A stretch of 64,000 bases of DNA from an uncultured Bacteroides sp. (GTDB taxonomy: Bacteria; Bacteroidota; Bacteroidia; Bacteroidales; Bacteroidaceae), in the NCBI RefSeq assembly GCF_963666545.1, contig NZ_OY762899.1:992001-1056000 (forward strand). Reading direction: 5' to 3'. The notes beneath the pieces were generated by a model. It was given only the letters and a program-made list of their open reading frames with translations. It did no database searches and was not told where the DNA came from. A program made the position numbers and the translations under genes. Each line of letters starts with the position of its first letter. Position 1 is the first letter of the stretch. This document shows, in pieces, positions 44,073-54,350 of the stretch.

Positions 44073-45458
44073 TTACTTAGCAAGCGAGTGAAAAAACGGA
44101 ATCTCTACATTTGGTTTACGATAGATGGCTGAAGAATCTTCTTTCACCTGTGGCTGAGGAAGTTTTTCCCATTCGGCCTGCTCTGACCAATAGGTATTTC
44201 CACGGAAAGTAACTCCTGTGGGATAATTACCATAATCTCCCCCAATGTGCCGGATTCCTTTGCCGGTAAGGACAAATGTATTGTCAGTAAAAAGAAGACC
44301 ATCGGCATATCCTGTCTCAAACGAAACAGAATGTCCGTGGGAACTGACGACAATGTTGTGGTGAATGGAAGTATTACACATGGGAACGAGCTTATTGTAC
44401 GGATCGCACCAGACAAAGAAACCTGCCTGAGAATTTTTTCTTCCGTCATCGATGCTCACATTGTGATGGATCTCGTTATTTGTCCAGACGGATGCTCCGC
44501 CAAACTGAAAAAGGCCATAGCCGGCTCCCTCGTTGTTCATGGAAAGGTTGTATTGCATCACGGAATTGGTCACTCCACCGTCGAAGTCGAACCCTCCACC
44601 GTCTTTTGCTCCGGCAGCAGTCTTGTTATCGTGCGAGAAACAGTACTGTATGGTGAGGCTATCTGATTCATACGCCCAGATACCTACGGGGCCGTTGCCA
44701 ATGCGAGGCATGTCCCACCCATTATTCATGGCTTCACAATACTCCACCATGACTCCGGTGGAATGGGCCACCAGGATACCACTACCGCTATGATTATCTT
44801 TGATACGGGGATTGCCGGGATTGTTTTCGGCGATGCAATGCCCGATATAGACATTCTTCACCTCTTTGTGTGACCACGGGCCACTCACTTCGATGCCATT
44901 AAACCCATTGTCGTGGGCATAGATGTGAGTCAAGCGGATATCACTTCCACCGTAAGTGCTGACACCATCCCACAAAAAGCCGTAAGCCTCGATACTATCT
45001 ATACGCACATTGCTTGAATACTTGACATCAATGCCCGAACTTTCACTTCCCGTCAGTCGCCCCTCTCCACGCACGATAAGGTTACTAATGCAAACATAGC
45101 AAGAAGAATCTACCGCCAAAGCCGTATTTGCTTTGCCATCAATTACTGCTCTACCTCGTCCATAAGAACTGATGAAGAGAGGATGCCCGGCCATTCCTGC
45201 AAAGTGACGGATAGAGAGAGTCCCTGTAAACGTTTCTCCCCCCGCCAGAAGAATGCTATCTCCCGGCCAGAGACGAAGACGATTGACAGTTTCCAGAGCA
45301 TGAAACGGGCGGTCGAAACTACCATCTCCTGTAGCCTTTCCTCTCTTTGCATCCACATAATAACAGGTACCACCTCCTTCATCTCCGGGAGGAATGGCCT
45401 GCATCTTCAAACTGAATACAGAGAGACAGAAAAAAAACGCATAGATATACTTTACCAT
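44073..45458 (-). CDS. Secreted right-handed parallel beta-helix protein
   Basis: A 461-aa protein with an N-terminal signal peptide (KYIYAFFFCLSVFSLKMQA). It opens CYYVDAKRGKATGDGSFDRP then FHALETVNRL, the usual start of polysaccharide-lyase-like beta-helix proteins. Repeating PbH1-type turns follow (SNLIVRG, DSIEAYG, THIYAHDNGFNGIEVSG, HCIAENN, EYCEAMNNGW, QYCFSHDN). It may be a lyase, a glycoside hydrolase or a binding protein for the locus glycan; no catalytic triad can be assigned by eye. It is the last gene of the polysaccharide-utilisation operon. Confidence 0.85.
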   Translation of the reverse strand: MVKYIYAFFFCLSVFSLKMQAIPPGDEGGGTCYYVDAKRGKATGDGSFDRPFHALETVNRLRLWPGDSILLAGGETFTGTLSIRHFAGMAGHPLFISSYGRGRAVIDGKANTALAVDSSCYVCISNLIVRGEGRLTGSESSGIDVKYSSNVRIDSIEAYGFLWDGVSTYGGSDIRLTHIYAHDNGFNGIEVSGPWSHKEVKNVYIGHCIAENNPGNPRIKDNHSGSGILVAHSTGVMVEYCEAMNNGWDMPRIGNGPVGIWAYESDSLTIQYCFSHDNKTAAGAKDGGGFDFDGGVTNSVMQYNLSMNNEGAGYGLFQFGGASVWTNNEIHHNVSIDDGRKNSQAGFFVWCDPYNKLVPMCNTSIHHNIVVSSHGHSVSFETGYADGLLFTDNTFVLTGKGIRHIGGDYGNYPTGVTFRGNTYWSEQAEWEKLPQPQVKEDSSAIYRKPNVEIPFFHSLAK

Positions 45459-45464
45459 AACGAA

Positions 45465-46571
45465 TTACACTTTAATGAAAACTTTCTTTTGATACAAAAA
45501 CCACAAAAACAACCAACAGACGGCGACATACCCCATGCTCAGTATCAGCGATTGGAAGGCAGGGAAAAGTCGGGTAGCAATGCCGGTGAAAAAGAAAGAA
45601 TTGATGCCTGAAAAATTAACGATAACCTGCGCCATATAAATAGCGATGGAATTTAGCCCGATTACCCGAAAGAAGAACGACCAGCGGGTGAAGCCAAGCA
45701 CATCAATCGTCCAATAGAAGAGGGCTAGCAGCAGAATGCTCAGACCTCCCGTAAGCAGGACAAAGGAGCTTGACCACAAGGCTTTGTTGAACGGTATCAC
45801 TGTTTCTGCCAATAAAGCCAAAAGCAACAAAACCACACCGGAAAGAAAAAGGTTCAATGCTTTGCGGGACGGACGAGCCTGACTGCGCATCAGATAATTG
45901 CCGGAAAGCATTCCCAACAGTGCGGTAGCGATGGCAGGAACGAGACTGAGGAGCCCCTCAGGATCATAATTACCATTGTAAAGCACACCGGGCAGGAAGT
46001 TCCGATCGAACCAGGCGACGATATTGTTCTCGGGCACCAAAGTATTGGTACCGACAGCATCGGGAGCAAGTACATACAAATTGAGCAAACCATAACCGAG
46101 CAGGATGACAAAGATAGTAGTCCAAATCAGACTTTCCTTACGGATATGCATGTAGAGCAATGAAGCAAAGCACCATGCCAACCCGATATGTGCCAATACG
46201 CTCGCAAATCGGAAGGTTGCTATATCCATGTTCAGCCAACCGTTGTACACGAATCCGAGCAAGACAAGGATGCACGTTCGCTTGATGATGTGGCGATAGA
46301 TGGAACCGTTCGTACCGTTTCGCTCCCGTCTTTTGGCCAGTGAGAAAGGAAAAGACACACCTGCGATAAACAGGAATAGCGGAAAAACCAAATCCATCAG
46401 GTGAAAACCGTCCCACGGCACATGTTCCATCTGTTCGGAGCACCAGGTCCACGCATTACCACCAAAAATACCGGAGAGTGCATAAATGATGCCGGGCACT
46501 CCCATGATCCAACACATGTCGAATCCACGCAAAGCATCAATCGACTGAAGTCTGTTCGTATTCTGTTTCAT
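45465..46571 (-). CDS. DUF5009/HGSNAT-like membrane acyltransferase
   Basis: A 368-aa integral membrane protein of the heparan-alpha-glucosaminide N-acetyltransferase-like family. It starts RLQSIDALRGFDMCWIMG, has FHLMDLVFPLFLFIAGVSFP and about ten hydrophobic segments, and ends in a membrane helix. Homologues in Bacteroidetes glycan loci probably acetylate or transport sugars across the inner membrane; the reaction is not established. It lies 15 bp downstream of the esterase gene. Confidence 0.85.
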   Translation of the reverse strand: MKQNTNRLQSIDALRGFDMCWIMGVPGIIYALSGIFGGNAWTWCSEQMEHVPWDGFHLMDLVFPLFLFIAGVSFPFSLAKRRERNGTNGSIYRHIIKRTCILVLLGFVYNGWLNMDIATFRFASVLAHIGLAWCFASLLYMHIRKESLIWTTIFVILLGYGLLNLYVLAPDAVGTNTLVPENNIVAWFDRNFLPGVLYNGNYDPEGLLSLVPAIATALLGMLSGNYLMRSQARPSRKALNLFLSGVVLLLLALLAETVIPFNKALWSSSFVLLTGGLSILLLALFYWTIDVLGFTRWSFFFRVIGLNSIAIYMAQVIVNFSGINSFFFTGIATRLFPAFQSLILSMGYVAVCWLFLWFLYQKKVFIKV

Positions 46572-46586
46572 CTCTATTTCTATTTA

Positions 46587-48026
46587 TTATTCCCAATTAT
46601 CCGTTCGGAAAGAAGAAACCGGAAGGCCTCCCGTACCGAATAGTTCCCCTTTCACATCATCTTTGAAAGCATAGCGGACAGCTTTCGGAATATCCACCAC
46701 TTTGCACGACACTACCACCGTACCGTTTGATTCGTCAATGTAGGCATCGGCTTTCTGAAAAACATGATTCTCACCTGCCACTTCAAACAGTTGCAGGGGC
46801 TTACCAAAGGCTGTGATTCCGCCAAACTGATTGGAGAAGTAAAGGATGGCTTTGTTGTCTTTCACCTCCATGCGCTCGTAACGGGGACTTTCGGCTTCGA
46901 AGCCGCTCATCCCATAAGTCTTGCTCAGCGCAAGCATGCCCAGCCTTTCGCCCACCTCCTTCTTATGAGCGGGATGAATTACCTGAGACTCTCCCACATC
47001 CATCAGCACAGCCATGCCACTGTTTGGAATCGTAGTGAGGCATTTCATCTGCGCTTCACGCTGATAAGCGGAGATCTCAGGCCACTGAGGAGTAAAGAAA
47101 TTCCAGAGTTTATAATCGTAGGGCGCAATCTGTACAAAGTAGAAAGGAAATTCGCCGCATCCCCACTGTTTTCTCCATTCGGCAACCATCGCAGTAACAG
47201 AGGAAGTATATCGGGGCACATTGAAAATATTCGATTCTCCCTGATACCAGATCATGCCTTTCACCGCATAGCCAACAAAGGGATGAATCATGCCGTTGAA
47301 GAGTACGGTGGGTACATTGTTGATGGAAGGGTCCGTGCGATCACTACGGGCAGGAACGTCAATGTCTTTGAAGAGTTTACAGGCTTCGGGTGTCATCCAG
47401 GCTTCCACATTGGAACCTCCGTAACTGGCGTTGATGATGCCGATAGGCACACCGATATGCTTACGAAGGAAATCGGCAAAGAACCAACCCACCGCCGTAC
47501 ATTCGGCTACCGTTTGCGGAGAAGCATCCATCCATTTCGCCTTGAAACCATCCTGTGGTTTGTAAGCCGCCATAACAGGAATGTTCACAAAATGAATGTT
47601 ACTACCTGCGGAGTTCAGGATGGCTTCGGTAGAGCCGCATACCGGTTGACAGTAGTATCCCTTCAACGGCATGCTCATGTTGGACTGTCCGCTAGCCAGC
47701 CAGACCTCCCCTATCCATACATTATTGAACGTATATTCGTCGCCTCCCTTCACCGTTAGCCGGTAAGGGCCTCCGGCAGAAGGAGTGGAGATGAGAATCT
47801 TCCACTTCCCTTGTTTATCTGTCGTAACGGAAGACGTCCGGTTATCCCATGAAGTGTATACGGAAATCTCCCGTCCCGGTTGCCCCCACCCCCATACGGG
47901 AGTCTTTGTTTGTTGTTGCAACACCATGTTGTCGCTAAAAATATCGGCAACTCTTAATTCCTGTGCCCAAGAGGAGATGGTAACGCCTACGAACAGGCAG
48001 ATACAGGCTAACACTTTTTTCATCAT
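46587..48026 (-). CDS. Sialate O-acetylesterase-like (SASA) secreted esterase
   Basis: A 479-aa SGNH-fold esterase with a signal peptide ending SWAQ. The catalytic serine is in ASGQSNMSMPL (about residue 115). The second block is GMIWYQGESN and the C-terminal histidine is in VIHPAHKKEVGERL. An N-terminal beta-sandwich (about 25-100) precedes it. The family removes acetyl groups from sialic acids, but homologues in plant-glycan loci act on other acetylated sugars, which fits better here (inference). It overlaps the GH35 gene by 4 bp. Confidence 0.9.
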   Translation of the reverse strand: MMKKVLACICLFVGVTISSWAQELRVADIFSDNMVLQQQTKTPVWGWGQPGREISVYTSWDNRTSSVTTDKQGKWKILISTPSAGGPYRLTVKGGDEYTFNNVWIGEVWLASGQSNMSMPLKGYYCQPVCGSTEAILNSAGSNIHFVNIPVMAAYKPQDGFKAKWMDASPQTVAECTAVGWFFADFLRKHIGVPIGIINASYGGSNVEAWMTPEACKLFKDIDVPARSDRTDPSINNVPTVLFNGMIHPFVGYAVKGMIWYQGESNIFNVPRYTSSVTAMVAEWRKQWGCGEFPFYFVQIAPYDYKLWNFFTPQWPEISAYQREAQMKCLTTIPNSGMAVLMDVGESQVIHPAHKKEVGERLGMLALSKTYGMSGFEAESPRYERMEVKDNKAILYFSNQFGGITAFGKPLQLFEVAGENHVFQKADAYIDESNGTVVVSCKVVDIPKAVRYAFKDDVKGELFGTGGLPVSSFRTDNWE

Positions 48027-50800
48027 TGCGCTATTTTTATTTTATATTCGGGAATGACAGTCCATTGATTGACTCTACACTGATTATAATCTTTGAGTGC
48101 GGGAGGCACATCGAAAAAGATCTTCTCCTCCTTGTTCAACGGGTAGACCACCAGCCTCAGCGTTTTGCCCGTTACACTACGCTCCTGCCTTTGCAATCCC
48201 ATACTCCAGGTAACATTGGCATTGAAATCATCCGCCGAAAGCGTATGGTCGTTATACAGTTCAGCCCTGTCGCCCGTATAATTAAGATGCAGGTAGACTT
48301 CATTGACACCTTGATAAAGATTAGAAGGTATCCGCACATCCCATTCCTGAAATTCCGCAGTCGAAAGACTCGCGGCAAAAGCAGGGGCAGGTACGACTTT
48401 AGGAAGTAGCGGCCGATCAAAAGCTCTCAAAGGTGAAGGGAAGGTATACATATCCGCTGCCAGCCAGGACGAATCGGTCGACATCTCTATCCGGTCATCA
48501 TTCATATATTCCACGAGAATACGAGCTGCGAATTTATGTTCCCCTTCCGTGTAGGGAAAAGCCAGATAGAGCGTATTCTCTGCTTTCGCAGCATACCCCG
48601 TGAGGTCGATCACATTCAGTTTACCCGGGATGACCGACTGAGACACCCATTGATTATTCAGGTTGATGCGTCCGCTCGTTTCAGGATAAAGATAAAGCGT
48701 AACTCTTCTGAATGCCGAAGGATTATCGAGACTAAACTCTTTGAAGAAGATGCGATGATAACGTTGTAGCGTAGCATCAATCCCTTTAAAATTACCCGTT
48801 TCCAGCCATTGAGCGTCGGAAAGCAAACCATGAGGAGTAAGAATTACCTGAGGAGTCTGTACGGGTGTGTTTACCGTTGAGTCAACAAACCGCCCATTGG
48901 CATTCAGCGAACTATACTTCATTTGGTTTTGTGGGGAATAGATATACACATTCTCTTTATCAGCATACATATTCGCAGCGGTAATGAAGCACTTTTTCTG
49001 CCCGTTGAGGGTAAAGAGCCAGCAATTATCCGCCTCTTGCTGAGTAAGGATCAGTACATCTTCCGTTGTTCCGTTCTTCATTTGAAGAGTAACCCGACAG
49101 TTCTTACCGGGTTGCAATCCCGAGACCATCCATCTACCGGCATCCTTACGAACGACTGCACGAGACTGGTCCGGAACGGTTACGCCCTCTAGTCCTTCGG
49201 CATCGAAAGCCATCTCTACGGGAATATTCTTGTTTTGAAAGAACAGATTCGTACGGCCTACCGTACCGATCAGTTGGGCTGTGGCATACTTCATGCGAGC
49301 TGTGCCTATCTGAAGATTGAGCGGCCAGATGAAAACCGTACTATCCGGTATATCGACTCCCTTACGTGGGAATTCTACCGTTTCATCCTGAAAACGAACG
49401 GAAAAACGATTATTCTTGCTCGGTTGACGGGATTGATAGCGTGCATAATGAATGCCGAAAAGAAATCCTGAATGATTGTCCGAGCGGACAGCCGTTTGCA
49501 GTTCCCCTTCAGCGGAAGGAGCGATGACCGTTGCCATCGGAGCAAGCAGGCAGCCAAATTCATCGACAAAATAGTGTAACTTCTTCACCTGCTTGTATGC
49601 CTCCGAAATCTCTCCCGACTCTCTCACCGCCGCCTGAAAATCATACGACTTAGCCGGGACACGACTCCAATAACCCGTTTCGTCCTGATCTTCATTCGTG
49701 GTATGAAGTAAGCCACGGAACTGTGTGCCACCACTAAAAGTGTAATAACCTAGCAGATTACTACCCGAACCCAGCTTAGCCGTAATCATGCCCAAACCAT
49801 CGATGGGATTGATCACCAGCCGACGGTGATAGGTGTTCTGCACCCCTACTCCCATCTCACAAGTGAAGAAAGGATAATCCTCATACGTCATATACACATC
49901 CTTGTAGGCTATCTGATCATTACCTATATGCTTGTTGTCACGAAAAGAATCAAACTTGAAATTGCCCGGCTGGAGCTCTTTATTGACATGCTCCACCCAC
50001 GGTGCATCCGGATAGCCACCCCACAACGGAATGACCTGATAGGGAGGTACAGAGCCGTTGCCCCAACCGGTAACCGTATAAATAGGCACCTCCATGCCTA
50101 ACTTCAAGGCCGTATCTTTGAGCCACTGAATATGTTCCTCTCCCGCTTTGGCATACCAATATTCATTCTCTAACTGAATGCCGACAATGTTGCCACCATC
50201 TTTGTAGTACAACCCGTTGACCTGTGCGGCTATCTGAGCAAAGTAGCGTTGAACGTAGTTTTGATAAACCACATCGTTGGAACGATCTTTAATAAACTTC
50301 TTGCGTAAAATCCAGTCGGGTGTTCCGCCATTGCGAGCCTCCCCATGCGCCCAGGGACCAATTCGAAGAAACACCAGCATATCCTGTTCCTTGCAGAGTT
50401 CCACAAATGCACGAAGATCCTTTTCCCCTTCCCAATCGAATTCCCCTTCCACCTCTTCGTGACGGTTCCAGAAAAGATAAGTCGAGATAATCCGGATGCC
50501 ACACGCTTTCATTTTCAGGATGCCATCCAACCAATGATCACGCTTGACACGTGAAAAATGAAACTCCCCCATGACAGGCAGAAAAGGTTTCTCTCCCAAC
50601 GTAAGGTAACGACTATTGATGGCTATTTTAGCATCTCCCGAACCGGAACTGCCCATTTTAAACTGTCCGGTTAACGGTTTCTCGTACACATTGGAAGCAT
50701 CAAATTCATGTTTTTGTTGCGCCATGCCCTTTGCGGGAAGTAGGAAAAGCATCCCCAGGAACAAATGCCACGCAACGTGTTTCGTCATTTCAGATTTCAT
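48023..50800 (-). CDS. GH35 beta-galactosidase
   Basis: A 925-aa secreted glycoside hydrolase with a signal peptide ending GMAQ. The TIM barrel covers about residues 55-400. E213 in GIQLENEYW is the expected acid/base and E315 in FFTCEMGVG the expected nucleophile. Typical GH35 blocks include GEFHFSRVKRDHW, ISTYLFWNRHE and LRIGPWAHGEARNGGTPDW. C-terminal beta-sandwich domains follow (INLNNQWVSQSV-like jelly roll, about 690-780). It should trim terminal beta-galactose from the target glycan in the periplasm or at the surface. Confidence 0.93.
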   Translation of the reverse strand: MKSEMTKHVAWHLFLGMLFLLPAKGMAQQKHEFDASNVYEKPLTGQFKMGSSGSGDAKIAINSRYLTLGEKPFLPVMGEFHFSRVKRDHWLDGILKMKACGIRIISTYLFWNRHEEVEGEFDWEGEKDLRAFVELCKEQDMLVFLRIGPWAHGEARNGGTPDWILRKKFIKDRSNDVVYQNYVQRYFAQIAAQVNGLYYKDGGNIVGIQLENEYWYAKAGEEHIQWLKDTALKLGMEVPIYTVTGWGNGSVPPYQVIPLWGGYPDAPWVEHVNKELQPGNFKFDSFRDNKHIGNDQIAYKDVYMTYEDYPFFTCEMGVGVQNTYHRRLVINPIDGLGMITAKLGSGSNLLGYYTFSGGTQFRGLLHTTNEDQDETGYWSRVPAKSYDFQAAVRESGEISEAYKQVKKLHYFVDEFGCLLAPMATVIAPSAEGELQTAVRSDNHSGFLFGIHYARYQSRQPSKNNRFSVRFQDETVEFPRKGVDIPDSTVFIWPLNLQIGTARMKYATAQLIGTVGRTNLFFQNKNIPVEMAFDAEGLEGVTVPDQSRAVVRKDAGRWMVSGLQPGKNCRVTLQMKNGTTEDVLILTQQEADNCWLFTLNGQKKCFITAANMYADKENVYIYSPQNQMKYSSLNANGRFVDSTVNTPVQTPQVILTPHGLLSDAQWLETGNFKGIDATLQRYHRIFFKEFSLDNPSAFRRVTLYLYPETSGRINLNNQWVSQSVIPGKLNVIDLTGYAAKAENTLYLAFPYTEGEHKFAARILVEYMNDDRIEMSTDSSWLAADMYTFPSPLRAFDRPLLPKVVPAPAFAASLSTAEFQEWDVRIPSNLYQGVNEVYLHLNYTGDRAELYNDHTLSADDFNANVTWSMGLQRQERSVTGKTLRLVVYPLNKEEKIFFDVPPALKDYNQCRVNQWTVIPEYKIKIAQ

Positions 50801-50810
50801 ATCAAGGTTA

Positions 50811-51857
50811 TTATTTCGTATTTTTCAAATTTAAGGACCAGCTATCTTTCCACGGTATGGTCATCCGGGAGCCATCAAACTCTACCGGCAACCAAATATA
50901 CGAAGAATGAATAAGATCCGTCTTTTTCCAGCGATCAAACATTGCCATGTATTTATCTTCTCCCGCTATCCGGAGCACAAAAGTGCTTTGCGCATAGAAT
51001 GTTTTATCCGCATCCTTGCCCGTACACGGATCTTCCTGGGTAGTCCACACACCCAACATGGAATCGGCCACGGCATAAGAAGCCTTATTCGGATCCCATC
51101 CGGTACAACCCGAAGAGAGAAGATAATACTTCTTGTTTCTCTTGAAAACGGCAGGAGCTTCCCGCTTTTCATGAAGAAGGATACGCCTGTATTCCCCCGA
51201 CGGCCTGGTATAATCATCGGTCAGCAAACTAACCATGAGGCTCTCGTTCCAATCGGTGGAACAGATGTGATAAGCCCGTCCGTCGGTATCTTTGAACAGC
51301 GTCTGATCACGGCTATCCAAACCATTCGGTTTGAAGGATCCCAGATAGGTAAACGGTCCGGTAGGTGAATCGGACACCGCTACTCCGGCGGCCCCTTTTC
51401 CATAATCGGGACTATCGATGTGCATCCAGAGAACGAATTTCCGTGTTTTCTCGTTATAGAGTACTTTGGGGCGCTCGATGATCTGCGACGGATGCAAATC
51501 CGACAAGGAGTCCTGCGGAAGAGAAGACAAAACCATTCCTTCAAACTTCCAATGAACCAAATCGGCAGACGAGTAGCACGATACCCCTTGAGCATCCGCT
51601 CGCCAACACTCCCATGATTTGACCCTCTCCAGTCGGTAAGTAGAATCACCCTTGCACTCTCCGTACCAATAATAACGCCCTTCGTGGTACAAAATGCCTC
51701 CTCCGTGCGCATTGATCGGATTGCCATCAACATCATGCCAAAGCTCTCCGGGAATAATGTCATTCGGTGCTTTACCCGATTTGTTGGTACAAGAGACAGT
51801 ACAACAGACCACGAGTGCCAGCATGAGGTAAAAAAGCAATCTATTTTTTCTTTCCAT
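50811..51857 (-). CDS. GH43-family glycoside hydrolase (galactanase-like clade)
   Basis: A 348-aa lipoprotein with lipobox VVCCTVSC. It is a single five-bladed beta-propeller: INAHGGGILYHEGRYYWYGE (first blade, usual AHGG motif of the GH43 galactanase-like branch), RPKVLYNEKTRKFVLWMH, SRDQTLFKDTDGRAY and EAPAVFKRNKKYYLLSSGCT with the acid residue. From memory this form fits subfamilies 24/34 (exo-beta-1,3-galactanase and relatives) better than arabinofuranosidases. The exact activity is not readable from sequence. Confidence 0.85.
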   Translation of the reverse strand: MERKNRLLFYLMLALVVCCTVSCTNKSGKAPNDIIPGELWHDVDGNPINAHGGGILYHEGRYYWYGECKGDSTYRLERVKSWECWRADAQGVSCYSSADLVHWKFEGMVLSSLPQDSLSDLHPSQIIERPKVLYNEKTRKFVLWMHIDSPDYGKGAAGVAVSDSPTGPFTYLGSFKPNGLDSRDQTLFKDTDGRAYHICSTDWNESLMVSLLTDDYTRPSGEYRRILLHEKREAPAVFKRNKKYYLLSSGCTGWDPNKASYAVADSMLGVWTTQEDPCTGKDADKTFYAQSTFVLRIAGEDKYMAMFDRWKKTDLIHSSYIWLPVEFDGSRMTIPWKDSWSLNLKNTK

Positions 51858-51875
51858 TCTTTTTTAATTTAGTTT

Positions 51876-54329
51876 TTACTTAACTGTGATCCGGACGGAT
51901 GCTTGTTGCAGACCGGGAGAGGTAACCGTCAGCGTTATTTCACCCGGAATACCTTCCGGACGTAAGATGGCCAAAGCCCTGCCTTTGTACACCTTCGGAG
52001 TGAGTGAACGGAAGCTCTCCATATCCGTAGGAGAAGCATTTCCTGAACCGGCAATGCCCCCTTTTCCACTTACACTCAACAACACCTTTGCATGACTATC
52101 CGTAATCGTGTTTCCTTCCCTGTCTATTACAATAATGTGCACATAAGAAAGATCATTGGGCGACGCCAGCAATTGGGTACGATCTGCCAATAATTTGATA
52201 GCAAACGGTTTACCCGGCGTTTTAAGCACCATCGAATCAGTCTCCCGACCGTTTGTCACATTCACCGCCTTCAACTCTCCCGGTTGGTATTCTACACGAA
52301 AGGAAACCGTGTACTTCTTGTCAAGGCCAACCACCTTTTCTCCCAGTAACTTTCCGTTCAGATAAAGACGTACAGAGTGTGCGCGACTGTAAACATTGAC
52401 ATTCATCTCCTTCTTCTCAAAACCAGACCAGCTCCACGAAGGATATTCATCGGTCCACCCCCAATAACTAACTTTCTCAACAACTCCTTCTCTAACAGGG
52501 GGATGCACACAAACAGTAAGGGGAGCTCTCCGCCAAACTACATCCCGATAATAAGACTGAGACTTCTTATCCCCGCACAAATCAATATCCCCGCACCAGG
52601 CATTAAACCACGGCCATTCAAGAAATTGAGGATTTACTTCTTCACTCTTCAATTTGAGGGCATGACCGATACCCGCTTCACCCAGATAATCAAGAGCCGT
52701 CCATACAAAATCTCCAATGATATATGGATGTTTCTCCACTAAGTCCCAGTTGATTGCCGCTTCGCCGGCAGTAGATTCACTGCCAAACAGGATGCGCTGC
52801 GGAAACTTCCGATGATCATTCTCGTACTCAAACCACATATAGTTGTATCCACCCACGTCGAGAGTAAAAAAAGCGATATGCGAATCCGTTTTCCACGAAA
52901 GACGGGGATTATCCCAATAATCATTCACGGCAGCCGTTACCGGTCGGGTGCTATCGTAACGAAGAACCACATTCTTCAGATAACGGGCAATGTTAACACC
53001 CGAAGAATCGGAGCGTTCCTGAATTTCATTACCAATGCTCCACATAATCACCGAAGGATGATTCCTGTCACGCTGCACCATGGAAGCCACATCCTGCTCC
53101 GCATACCGATCGAAGAAACGATGATAGTCATTCGGGTTTTTAGGCTTTCTCCATTGATCGAAAGCCTCATCAATCACCAACAGCCCAAGTGTATCGCATG
53201 CAGTGAGGAATGCCTCACTGGGGGGATTATGCGCACACCTCACAGCATTATAACCATTGGCTTTAAGCAATTCAACCTTCCGCACTTCCGCTCTGTCGAT
53301 CGCAGCCGCACCCAGAAAACCATTATCGTGATGAATACAACCGCCCTTTAACTTCAGTGAATGCCCATTAAGCAGCAATCCTTTTGAAGCACTAAATTCA
53401 AGCATTCGAATGCCAAAAGGAATTTCATTACGGCAAACCACCTCACCTTGTTTGTTGACCAAAGAGAGTGTTGCTTTATACATGAAAGGAGTATCCGTTG
53501 ACCAGAGTTGCGGTTTGGCAACAACTAATGGAATAGATGCCTCCCGTTCCTCTCCGGGGTGAAGAGCAAAATCACGACTCGCCGTACTCACCACCTCCCC
53601 TTGCGGAGAAAGGAGACGAACGATAAGCGAAGCCTTCTGATAAGTAAAATATTTATTATAGATGGTCGATGATAACTGTAAACGAGCTGAATCCGCCGTC
53701 AGAGCAGTGGTCACGATAGCATTGCTCCAATCCTTCAGATGAAGCTTATCGGTAGTCAGCATCCAGACGTGCCTGTAAATGCCCGATCCGGAATACCAAC
53801 GCGTATTCTTACCTTGGTTGGCCACTCTGACCACAAGCGTGTTCACCTTGCCCGGTGAGAAACAATACGCAGATATATCGCAAGAGAAAGAAGTATATCC
53901 ATTGGGATGAAAACAGACCTTTTTACCGTTGACCCACACATCCGTCTCCATGTACGCCCCTTCAAAATAGAGAGCATGCAACTTCTCTTCCTCTGCCGCA
54001 GGGATCACAAAAGTACGGGCATACCATCCTACCCCGCCCACTGTATTACCTGTAGATTTGCCTCCGGCACTGTGACGGGTAAACGGTCCGCATGTGACAC
54101 CTTGCTGTTGATTGGAAAGCGGCTCAATGCTCCAGTCGTGAGGTAAGTCCACCCTTCTCCATTCCGAAATACCGGCAGGAGAGCCGGTAGTATTCTCTGT
54201 CCCATCGAGACGAAAATACCACCCACTATCCATACAGCTTTTTCCGGTAGAGAAAACCTCCTTCTGCCTGCATCCTGAAAAAAGAAGGACACACACCAAG
54301 GATACATACAATAAGCTTTTACTTCTCAT
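51876..54329 (-). CDS. GH2 family beta-galactosidase-like lipoprotein
   Basis: An 817-aa enzyme from the ATG at 54327-54329; this start gives a clean lipobox (LFSGC, Cys20), while the open frame extends 7 codons further to a TTG. Layout: jelly-roll sugar-binding domain (about 25-190), Ig-like domain, TIM barrel from about 300, then C-terminal beta domains. The acid/base is E435 in MWSIGNEIQ and the nucleophile E518 in LFGSEST. PHDWSIE and AVRCAHNPPSEAF are classic GH2 blocks. Probably beta-galactosidase; beta-glucuronidase or beta-mannosidase cannot be fully excluded. Confidence 0.9.
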   Translation of the reverse strand: MRSKSLLYVSLVCVLLFSGCRQKEVFSTGKSCMDSGWYFRLDGTENTTGSPAGISEWRRVDLPHDWSIEPLSNQQQGVTCGPFTRHSAGGKSTGNTVGGVGWYARTFVIPAAEEEKLHALYFEGAYMETDVWVNGKKVCFHPNGYTSFSCDISAYCFSPGKVNTLVVRVANQGKNTRWYSGSGIYRHVWMLTTDKLHLKDWSNAIVTTALTADSARLQLSSTIYNKYFTYQKASLIVRLLSPQGEVVSTASRDFALHPGEEREASIPLVVAKPQLWSTDTPFMYKATLSLVNKQGEVVCRNEIPFGIRMLEFSASKGLLLNGHSLKLKGGCIHHDNGFLGAAAIDRAEVRKVELLKANGYNAVRCAHNPPSEAFLTACDTLGLLVIDEAFDQWRKPKNPNDYHRFFDRYAEQDVASMVQRDRNHPSVIMWSIGNEIQERSDSSGVNIARYLKNVVLRYDSTRPVTAAVNDYWDNPRLSWKTDSHIAFFTLDVGGYNYMWFEYENDHRKFPQRILFGSESTAGEAAINWDLVEKHPYIIGDFVWTALDYLGEAGIGHALKLKSEEVNPQFLEWPWFNAWCGDIDLCGDKKSQSYYRDVVWRRAPLTVCVHPPVREGVVEKVSYWGWTDEYPSWSWSGFEKKEMNVNVYSRAHSVRLYLNGKLLGEKVVGLDKKYTVSFRVEYQPGELKAVNVTNGRETDSMVLKTPGKPFAIKLLADRTQLLASPNDLSYVHIIVIDREGNTITDSHAKVLLSVSGKGGIAGSGNASPTDMESFRSLTPKVYKGRALAILRPEGIPGEITLTVTSPGLQQASVRITVK

Positions 54330-54350
54330 GCTGCAATGCTTCCGTTTCAA

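Noticed and set aside
54330-54350. TTG start 7 codons upstream for the GH2 gene
   Set aside because: The ATG at 54327-54329 gives a compact lipoprotein signal; the TTG adds charged residues before it.
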